This document shows, in pieces, positions 58,067-64,000 of a stretch of 64,000 bases of DNA. Below the pieces are notes generated by a model that searched no databases, was not told the origin of the DNA, and saw only the letters and a list, made by a program, of their open reading frames with translations. The position numbers and the translations under genes were made by a program. Location of the stretch: the NCBI GenBank assembly GCA_019748055.1, contig JAIEQC010000002.1:59752-123751 (forward strand), read 5' to 3'. How positions within the stretch are numbered: the first letter of the stretch is position 1; every line of letters begins with the position of its first letter. The stretch comes from Caulobacteraceae bacterium (lineage in GTDB: Bacteria > Pseudomonadota > Alphaproteobacteria > Caulobacterales > Caulobacteraceae).

Positions 58067-59020
58067 ATGGCCGACATGGCCCTCGCCTCGAACCTCGCCG
58101 CCGACGCCGCGTGCGTCACCGAACTGGCGGCCATCGCCTCGTACGGGCAGATCGGCCGCGGCGACGAGAAGCACGCCGACCAGCTGGCCGTCGACGCCAT
58201 GCGCACGGCGCTGAACACGCTCGACATCGACGGCAAGATCGTGATCGGCGAGGGCGAGCGCGACGAGGCGCCCATGCTCTACATCGGCGAGAAGGTGGGG
58301 ACGGGCAATGGTCCGGCGGTCGACATCGCCCTGGACCCGCTGGAAGGCACCACCCTGACGGCTAAGGCCATGGCCAACGCCCTGACGGTGCTGGCCCTGT
58401 CGCCGGGCGGCGGCATGCTTCATGCGCCGGACACCTACATGGACAAGATCGCCATCGGCCCGGGCTATCCGGCGGGCACGGTCGATCTGGACAACATGCC
58501 CCAGGACAACGTGCGGGCGCTTGCCAAGGCCAAGGGCGTCTCGCCGGACCAGATCACGGTCTGCGTCATGGACCGTCCGCGTCACGCCGAGCTGATCGCC
58601 GCCCTGCGGGAGGTGGGCGCCAAGGTGGTGCTGATCACCGACGGCGATGTGGCGGGCGTGATCCACACGACCCAGCCGGAGACCGGCATCGACATGTATC
58701 TGGGCTCCGGCGGCGCGCCGGAGGGCGTGCTGGCGGCCGCGGCGCTCAAGTGCGTCGGCGGGCATTTCCAGGGCAGGCTGATCTTTCGCAACGACGAGGA
58801 GCGGGCTCGGGCGGCGCGCACGGGCGTCACCGACTTCGACCGCAAGTACGACCTGCACGAACTGGTGTCCAAGGACGCCGTCTTCGCCGCCACGGGCGTG
58901 ACCAAGGGCGCCCTGCTTGACGGGGTGCAGATGGGCAAGGGGTGGGTGTCCACCCACACCCTGGTCATGGACTCGTCCGACGGCACGGTGCGGCGCATCC
59001 GCACGACGCGGCGCGTCTGA
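58067..59020 (+). CDS. glpX: Fructose-1,6-bisphosphatase class II
   Basis: A 317-residue GlpX-type phosphatase of gluconeogenesis and, in some lineages, the Calvin cycle. Seen: GQIGRGDEKHADQLAVDAMR, the IVIGEGERDEAPMLYIGEKV metal site, VDIALDPLEGTTLTAKAM and LGSGGAPEGVLAAAALKCVG. An AAGGAGA site lies six bases before the ATG at 58067. The recJ ATG overlaps its stop (TGATG), so the two are co-translated. No class I enzyme gene is present here. Confidence 0.96.
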   Translation: MADMALASNLAADAACVTELAAIASYGQIGRGDEKHADQLAVDAMRTALNTLDIDGKIVIGEGERDEAPMLYIGEKVGTGNGPAVDIALDPLEGTTLTAKAMANALTVLALSPGGGMLHAPDTYMDKIAIGPGYPAGTVDLDNMPQDNVRALAKAKGVSPDQITVCVMDRPRHAELIAALREVGAKVVLITDGDVAGVIHTTQPETGIDMYLGSGGAPEGVLAAAALKCVGGHFQGRLIFRNDEERARAARTGVTDFDRKYDLHELVSKDAVFAATGVTKGALLDGVQMGKGWVSTHTLVMDSSDGTVRRIRTTRRV

Positions 59021-60828
59021 TGGCCGACGGGGCCCCGCACGGAGCCCTGAGCGCCTTCCTGGGCGTCGAACGGTCGCTGTCGGGCCGCGCCTGGCGCCAT
59101 CGGGCGGCCGAACCGGATGTGGTGCGCGGCCTGATGCAGGGCCACGGCCTGATAGAGCCCCTGGCCCGGGCGCTGGCCGCGCGGGGGCAGGACGCGGCCG
59201 GCGTGGCCGACTTCCTGGAGCCGACGCTTCGGGCGTGGTTTCCGGATCCATCCAGCTTTCTGGACATGGACGTGGCGGCCGAGGCGATCGTGGACGCGGT
59301 CGTGTCCGGCGCCTCCGTCCACGTGTTCGCCGACTATGACGTGGACGGGGCGTCCAGCGCGGCGCTGCTGGTGCGCTGGTTCCGGGCCATGGGCGCGGAC
59401 CTGCCCATCTATGTGCCCGACCGACTGACCGAGGGATATGGGCCCAGCCCAAGGGCTTTCGACGCCCTGAAGGCGCGGGGCGCGGATCTGGTCGTCACGG
59501 TCGACTGCGGCGCGGCGGCGGTGACGGCGCTGGAGCACGCCGCCGAGATCGGGCTGAAGGTCGTGGTGGTGGATCACCACCTGATGCGGGCCACGCCGCC
59601 CGCCCTGGCCGTGGTCAATCCGAACCGACCGGCCTGCCGCTCGGGGCAGGGGAATCTGGCGGCGGCGGGCGTGGTCTTCGTGCTGCTGGCCGCCCTGAAC
59701 CGCGAGGCGCGGCGGCGCGGACTGTTCGCGACCCGCCCGGAGCCGGACCTGAAGCAATGGCTGGACCTGGCCGCGCTCGGGGCCATCTGCGACGTGACCA
59801 GCCTGACGGGCTTCAACCGGGCCCTGGCGGCGCAGGGCCTGCGCGTCATGTCCGGCTGGGCCAATCCGGGGCTCAAGGCGCTGCTGGCCGCGGCGGGGGC
59901 GAAACCTGGCCCCGCCGGATCAAACCACGCCGGCTTCATCCTGGGGCCACGAATCAACGCCGGCGGCCGCATCGGCCGCGCCGACCTGGGCGCCCGGCTG
60001 CTGTCGACGGACGATCCGGCGGAAGCGGCCGAACTGGCCGCCGAACTGCACGCGCTGAATCTTGAACGCCGCGAGGTCGAGAAACAGGTGACCGACGCCG
60101 CCGTGCGCAAGGTCGAGGCGGCGGGCCATCATTCCGACGACCGCGCCGTCGTGGTCGTCGCCGGCGACGACTGGCACCCCGGGGTCATCGGCATCGTGGC
60201 CGGGCGTCTGCGCGAGCGCTGGCGCAAGCCGGTGATCGTCGTCGGTGTGGACGCGGTCAACGGCCTGGGCAAGGGCTCCGGCCGATCCCAGCCCGGCATG
60301 GACTTGGGCCGCGTGGTGCAGGCCGCTTGGGACGAGGGCGTGCTGCTGGCCGGCGGGGGGCACCCGATGGCGGCCGGCCTGACCGTGGCTACGGACCGGA
60401 TCGAGGAGCTCGCCGACTTTCTGCACGCGCGTCTGAAGGACCGTCGCGCCGAGGCGGCGGCGCTGGACGCGCTGGAGATCGACGCCCTGGTCGAGCCCGG
60501 GTCTGTGGACAGGGCCATGTTCGACAAATTTCAGAAGCTGACCCCGCATGGGCCCGGCAACCCCGAGCCGGTGTTCGCCGTGGAGGGCGTGGTGGCGCGC
60601 GAGCCCGCGCCGATGGGGCAGGGCCACGTCCGCTGTCGCCTCACCGGGCCGGACGGCGCCTCGGTGAAGGCCGTCGCCTGGCGTTGCGCCGACCTGCCTC
60701 ACGGGCGGGCGCTGTTGGCGGGGCAGGGCGGTCTGGTGGTGGCGGGCAGGTTGAAGGCCGACGATTGGAACGGCCGGCGCGGCGTGCAATTCGAGATCGA
60801 GGACGTCGCCGATCCGAGGGCCGTCTGA
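59020..60828 (+). CDS. recJ: Single-stranded-DNA-specific exonuclease RecJ
   Basis: A 602-residue RecJ, a 5'-3' ssDNA exonuclease of recombination and mismatch repair. DHH-family motifs are intact: HVFADYDVDGASSAALLVRW (motif I), VTVDCGAAAV (II), VVVDHHLMRATPPALAVVNP (III) and the later GPRINAGGRIGRADLGARLL plus LLAGGGHPMAAGLTV of the DHHA1 domain. An OB-fold region is at the C-terminus. The start overlaps the glpX stop. A tRNA-Glu promoter begins 6 bases after the recJ stop. Confidence 0.96.
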   Translation: MADGAPHGALSAFLGVERSLSGRAWRHRAAEPDVVRGLMQGHGLIEPLARALAARGQDAAGVADFLEPTLRAWFPDPSSFLDMDVAAEAIVDAVVSGASVHVFADYDVDGASSAALLVRWFRAMGADLPIYVPDRLTEGYGPSPRAFDALKARGADLVVTVDCGAAAVTALEHAAEIGLKVVVVDHHLMRATPPALAVVNPNRPACRSGQGNLAAAGVVFVLLAALNREARRRGLFATRPEPDLKQWLDLAALGAICDVTSLTGFNRALAAQGLRVMSGWANPGLKALLAAAGAKPGPAGSNHAGFILGPRINAGGRIGRADLGARLLSTDDPAEAAELAAELHALNLERREVEKQVTDAAVRKVEAAGHHSDDRAVVVVAGDDWHPGVIGIVAGRLRERWRKPVIVVGVDAVNGLGKGSGRSQPGMDLGRVVQAAWDEGVLLAGGGHPMAAGLTVATDRIEELADFLHARLKDRRAEAAALDALEIDALVEPGSVDRAMFDKFQKLTPHGPGNPEPVFAVEGVVAREPAPMGQGHVRCRLTGPDGASVKAVAWRCADLPHGRALLAGQGGLVVAGRLKADDWNGRRGVQFEIEDVADPRAV

Positions 60829-60833
60829 GGGGG

Positions 60834-60862
60834 TTGCACCCTCGGGAATCGGCGGCTATATC
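60834..60862 (+). promoter_or_regulatory. Promoter of tRNA-Glu
   Basis: TTGCAC (60834-60839) and TATATC (60857-60862) are 17 bases apart and lie 18 bases upstream of the mature tRNA-Glu. Both hexamers are good matches to a housekeeping sigma factor consensus. Confidence 0.7.
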
Positions 60863-60880
60863 GCCGGCTCCCCGCGCAGC

Positions 60881-60955
60881 GGTCCCTTCGTCTATCGGTT
60901 AGGACGTCAGGTTTTCAACCTGAAAAGAGGGGTTCGATTCCCCTAGGGACTGCCA
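60881..60955 (+). tRNA. tRNA-Glu (anticodon TTC)
   Basis: A 75-base cloverleaf: acceptor GGTCCCT paired with AGGGACT, D-arm GTCTATCGGTTAGGAC, anticodon arm CAGGTTTTCAACCTG with anticodon TTC, T-arm GGGGTTCGATTCCCC, and encoded CCA. The anticodon identifies Glu. Confidence 0.96.
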
Positions 60956-60976
60956 CGCGGGGCCTTCCTCACATCA

Positions 60977-62656
60977 ATGGCCACGCTTGCTCGGCTGAGC
61001 CTTTTGCGGCACGGCGCGTTGCTCTCGTGTCCGGATTTCGGACGTCGTTCCGGAATCCGTGCGTTGGCCTACACACCCGAAAAACCGCCGGTGAACTCCG
61101 GCGAGCGATCAGCCGTCGAGGCCAAGGGCTTCGGGGGCGATCACGACATCTTCTTCGCCGCCGTCGAGATGACGCGGATGCCGATGATCGTCACGGATCC
61201 TAATCGGTCCGACAATCCGATCGCCTTCGCCAACGCCGCCTTCATCCAGATGACGGGCTATTCGCGCGAGGAGATCGTCGGCCAGAACTGCCGCTTCCTT
61301 CAGGGCCCTGGCAGCGATCCGCAGGTCGTCGCGCAGATCCGCGCCGCCATAGAAGCTCGCACCGACATCTCGGTGGAGATCCTGAACTATCGCAAGGACG
61401 GTTCGGCCTTCTGGAACGCGCTGTTCATCAGCCCGGTGTTCGGGCCCGATGGGAGCCTGCTGTACTATTTCGCGTCCCAGCTGGACGTGACGCGCCGCAA
61501 GGACGCCGAAGACGCTTTGCGACAGGCCCAGAAGATGGAGGCCGTCGGTCAGCTGACCGGCGGCATCGCCCACGACTTCAACAACATGCTCACGGTCGTC
61601 ATGGGCAATGTTGAGTCGGCGCTGGAACGGGTGGAGGACGCGGACGTCCGCCGACGTCTGAACCGCGCGCTGGAGGGCGCGCGTCGCGCGGAGACCCTGA
61701 CGAGCCAGATGCTGGCCTTCGCCCGGAAGCAGCGGTTGGATGGACGCCCGACGAACCTCAACCATCTCGTTCAGACGCTGGACGACATGGCGTTTCGGGC
61801 GTTGGGCTCTCAGATCGAGATCGAAACCGACCTCGCGGCCGACTTGAGCCTCGCCAATCTCGACTCCGTCCAGGCCGAGACGGCGCTTCTCAACATCCTG
61901 ATCAATGCGCGGGACGCCATGCCCGGCGGCGGACGGGTCACGATCCGTACGAGAAACATGACGGTGGCGGGAAAAGACGCGCACCCGTCAGGGGCGCCCG
62001 CCGGGCGCTACGTCGCGTTGAGCGTTCAGGATGACGGCGACGGCATCCCTGAAGACATCCTCCCGCGCGTCACCGAACCGTTCTTCACGACCAAGGAGGT
62101 CGGCAAGGGCACCGGCATGGGGCTGGCCATGGTCTACGGCTTCATGCGCCAGAGCCAAGGATATGTGCATCTGACGTCCGAAGAGCGGCAGGGCACGACG
62201 GTGACGTTGATGTTCCCGGCCGTCGAGGGCCAGCTGACGCATCCGCTCTCTCGTCCGGAGGCGCCGATCCGCGGCGGGACCGAAACCATTCTGATGGTCG
62301 AGGACAATCCCGACGTCATGGAAACCGGATCGAGTCTCTTGCGGGAGCAGGGCTATGACGTCGTTCAGGCGACGACCGCCGTCGAAGCGTTGACGCTGAT
62401 CAAGAACGGCCTCGCATTCCAGATCCTGTTCAGCGACATCGTCATGCCGGGCGGCATGAACGGGGTCAGTCTCGCACACGAAGTGCGCCGTATACGCCCT
62501 GGCATGCCTGTGTTGCTGACCACGGGTTGGGCGGACAAGGCGCTGGACGCGGACGAGGACCGCGCCGGATATGAGCTGATCGGCAAGCCGTATCGTCGCG
62601 CCGATCTCCTGCGGAAAATGCGCAATCTGCTGGACGGCAAGTCCGGCGCAAGTTGA
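60977..62656 (+). CDS. LOV-domain hybrid histidine kinase (blue-light sensor with receiver)
   Basis: A 559-residue sensor kinase with no membrane spans. A LOV domain covers about residues 55-170: [20 protein letters not shown] and [15 protein letters not shown] with the flavin-adduct Cys105, then [20 protein letters not shown]. HisKA follows with H199 in [16 protein letters not shown], then an HATPase domain ([44 protein letters not shown]). A C-terminal receiver carries phospho-acceptor Asp487 in [10 protein letters not shown]. Light-driven phosphorelay is inferred from the intact LOV Cys. The first 45 residues are poorly conserved and the start is uncertain; a GTG at 61091 is an alternative. 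No partner response regulator gene is adjacent. Confidence 0.92.
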   Translation: MATLARLSLLRHGALLSCPDFGRRSGIRALAYTPEKPPVNSGERSAVEAKGFGGDHDIFFAAVEMTRMPMIVTDPNRSDNPIAFANAAFIQMTGYSREEIVGQNCRFLQGPGSDPQVVAQIRAAIEARTDISVEILNYRKDGSAFWNALFISPVFGPDGSLLYYFASQLDVTRRKDAEDALRQAQKMEAVGQLTGGIAHDFNNMLTVVMGNVESALERVEDADVRRRLNRALEGARRAETLTSQMLAFARKQRLDGRPTNLNHLVQTLDDMAFRALGSQIEIETDLAADLSLANLDSVQAETALLNILINARDAMPGGGRVTIRTRNMTVAGKDAHPSGAPAGRYVALSVQDDGDGIPEDILPRVTEPFFTTKEVGKGTGMGLAMVYGFMRQSQGYVHLTSEERQGTTVTLMFPAVEGQLTHPLSRPEAPIRGGTETILMVEDNPDVMETGSSLLREQGYDVVQATTAVEALTLIKNGLAFQILFSDIVMPGGMNGVSLAHEVRRIRPGMPVLLTTGWADKALDADEDRAGYELIGKPYRRADLLRKMRNLLDGKSGAS

Positions 62657-62756
62657 CGCAACGGCACGCAGCTTTCTGAAATCCGAGTTTTTTCGCTTCC
62701 CCGCCGTTCACGGAACAGTGATAAATGACGCGCCCCGCGTAATGCGGAGGGGGGGC

Positions 62757-63314
62757 GTGGACGTGTCGGATTTGGAGGGGGCGAGCGCGACCGAAGCGGT
62801 GCGCATCGCCGGCAAGATCAAGTGGTTCGATCCCGGCAAGGGATACGGCTTCATCGTTCCGGACGATCCGTCCCTGACTGATCTCAGGGACGTGCTTCTG
62901 CACATCTCGAGCCTGCGGCAGAGCGGGATCGAGATCGCGGCCGAGGGCGCGGCCATCCGTTGCGACTGCGTCCGTCGAACCAAGGGCTGGCAGGTGATCG
63001 AGGTTCTGGAGATCGATCAGTCCGCGCCTGCCGAGCCGCCGCGCCGTACCGGCTACGACGGCTTGCGAGCAACCGGCCTCCTGCCGGAATCGACGTCCGA
63101 CGCGCCGTTGGAGCGCGCCGTCGTGAAGTGGTTCAACCGCACAAAGGGCTACGGGTTCGTCGTCCGTGACGGCGCCGAGGGCGACATCTTCGTGCATGTG
63201 GAGACCCTGCGTCGATGCGGGCTTGACGACCTCGTGCCCGGTGAGGCCGTATCCGTGCGGTTCGCCGAGGGGCCCAAGGGCCTCGTGGTGGCGGAGATCA
63301 GGCCGGGCGGCTGA
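62757..63314 (+). CDS. Double cold-shock-domain protein
   Basis: A 185-residue protein with two CSDs: the first has [20 protein letters not shown] and [12 protein letters not shown], the second [20 protein letters not shown] and [17 protein letters not shown]. Each has the RNP1 motif KGYGF, and the second also RNP2 DIFVHV. The first domain carries a small insertion ([10 protein letters not shown]) between RNP1 and RNP2. Double-CSD proteins like CspC/CspD of Caulobacter act in stationary phase as RNA chaperones. The GTG at 62757 has a GGAGGGGGG site just upstream. A DUF192 gene follows. Confidence 0.92.
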   Translation: MDVSDLEGASATEAVRIAGKIKWFDPGKGYGFIVPDDPSLTDLRDVLLHISSLRQSGIEIAAEGAAIRCDCVRRTKGWQVIEVLEIDQSAPAEPPRRTGYDGLRATGLLPESTSDAPLERAVVKWFNRTKGYGFVVRDGAEGDIFVHVETLRRCGLDDLVPGEAVSVRFAEGPKGLVVAEIRPGG

Positions 63315-63343
63315 CGCGTCGCCCCGCGAAAGGCGAGGCGAGC

Positions 63344-63817
63344 ATGTTCGATCGACGACTGGTTCTGGCGGCGGCCTTGGTGACGGCGCTGGGCGCCTGC
63401 GCGGGCGACGCGGCGGGTCCCAAGGATCAGGACGGAAACCCGCTCGAGAAGCTGACGGTCGTCACCTCATCGGGCGAGCATGAATTCTGGGTCGAAATCG
63501 CGGACGACGACGAGGAGCGCCAGCGTGGCCTGATGTTCCGCCAGCCCCTGGCCGACGACCGCGGCATGCTTTTCCAGTTCCCAGAGGCCGCCGAGCGGGG
63601 CTTCTGGATGCGCAACACGCCCAGTTCGCTGGACATCGTCTACGTCGCCGCCGATGGGAAGATCGTCTCGATCGCCAAGCACACGACGCCGTATTCCGAG
63701 AGCACCTATCCCTCGAACGGCCCGGCCAAGGGCGTGCTGGAGACCCGTGCCGGAAGGATGGACGAGATCGGCGCCAAGCCCGGCGACGTGATCCGGCACC
63801 CCTTCTTCGGCAACTGA
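63344..63817 (+). CDS. DUF192 lipoprotein
   Basis: A 157-residue lipoprotein: MFDRRLVLAAALVTALGACA has lipobox LGAC. The DUF192 domain spans most of the rest: FWVEIADDDEERQRGLMFRQ, PLADDRGMLFQFPEAAERGF and WMRNTPSSLDIVYVAADGKI, then AKGVLETRAGRMDEIGAKPG. The RGLMFR and FWMRNT motifs are characteristic. Family function is not established. Coming after the cold-shock gene is the usual order in this lineage. Confidence 0.88.
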   Translation: MFDRRLVLAAALVTALGACAGDAAGPKDQDGNPLEKLTVVTSSGEHEFWVEIADDDEERQRGLMFRQPLADDRGMLFQFPEAAERGFWMRNTPSSLDIVYVAADGKIVSIAKHTTPYSESTYPSNGPAKGVLETRAGRMDEIGAKPGDVIRHPFFGN

Positions 63818-63918
63818 CTTCACGCCTGCCGGGGTGACTCACGTGCAGCGGGTCACCGAACGATCACGCCGCGCGTTGCCCCATCCGGCGGGTCATGGCA
63901 GAAGGCGCACCCTTCGGT

Positions 63919-63995
63919 CGGGGTGTGGCGCAGCCTGGTAGCGCATCTGCTTTGGGAGCAGAGGGTCGCAGGTTCGAATCCTGCCGCCCCGACCA
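63919..63995 (+). tRNA. tRNA-Pro (anticodon TGG)
   Basis: A 77-base cloverleaf: acceptor CGGGGTG with CGCCCCG, D-arm GCGCAGCCTGGTAGCGC, anticodon arm TCTGCTTTGGGAGCAGA with loop TTTGGGA and anticodon TGG, T-arm GCAGGTTCGAATCCTGC, and encoded CCA. It is an isoacceptor of the tRNA-Pro gene at 49209. The 100 bases between the DUF192 stop and the tRNA show no clear promoter. Confidence 0.96.
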
Positions 63996-64000
63996 AGGGT

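Noticed and set aside
63820..63918. Promoter of tRNA-Pro(TGG)
   Set aside because: TTGCCC is present, but no acceptable -10 hexamer lies 16-18 bases downstream.

Overview
The window is a GC-rich, densely packed chromosomal segment of an alphaproteobacterium. The best fit is the order Caulobacterales, probably a Brevundimonas-like organism (inference). Support comes from the flagellar block flbY-cheL-flgI facing fliX followed by dksA, a direct-repeat LexA box (GAAC-N7-GAAC) upstream of uvrA, a zinc-ligand-poor DksA, a CBP3-type chaperone, and an ihfA-merR pair. I see no insertion sequence, prophage, integrase, CRISPR array or plasmid function. This is a core-genome housekeeping region, and its novelty lies in details of individual genes.

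Layout. 1-3.8 kb: the 3' part of valS, a small secreted peptide, an AhpD-like gene divergent from a LysR regulator, and tlyA. 3.8-13.1 kb: a long same-strand run of serS, a lipoprotein, surE, pcm, a degenerate-LytM NlpD-like lipoprotein, yajC, secD and secF, then a membrane protein, a squalene-synthase-like protein and a DUF1801 protein. 13-21.6 kb: trmFO, two membrane proteins, uvrA with its SOS box, a lipoprotein and an EAL-domain protein. 21.7-26.5 kb: an ABC-F ATPase, the flagellar P-ring operon with a sigma-54 promoter, fliX and dksA. 26.5-34 kb: an esterase, gltX, a LOG-family hydrolase, tRNA-Asn, a SPOUT methyltransferase, pgm and small secreted proteins.

34-42.2 kb: gatB, glyA and nrdR, then the riboflavin cluster ribD(reductase only)-ribE-ribBA-ribH, followed by nusB, thiL and a small exported protein. 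42.4-49.3 kb: the proton-pumping pyrophosphatase hppA, bamE, a cytochrome bc1 chaperone, DUF177, plsX, fabH, ihfA, a MerR regulator and tRNA-Pro(GGG). 49.3-57.5 kb: two small membrane proteins, the heme A synthase ctaA, phoX, rplM-rpsI, argC, msrB, a membrane protein and phaC. 57.5-64 kb: a lipoprotein, glpX, recJ, tRNA-Glu, a LOV hybrid histidine kinase, a double cold-shock protein, a DUF192 lipoprotein and tRNA-Pro(TGG).

Many neighbours overlap by 1-4 bases (ATGA, GTGA, TTGA or TGATG junctions), which points to translational coupling within operons. The observations most worth checking are: a roughly 50-residue in-frame insertion in the SerRS catalytic domain; ribH with no ATG, GTG or TTG start, apparently starting at ATC behind a good ribosome binding site; a riboflavin cluster with a deaminase-less RibD and a degenerate GTP cyclohydrolase domain in RibBA; a repeat/hairpin directly against the ribE start codon; and a 9-bp perfect palindrome next to a possible 39-residue gene.
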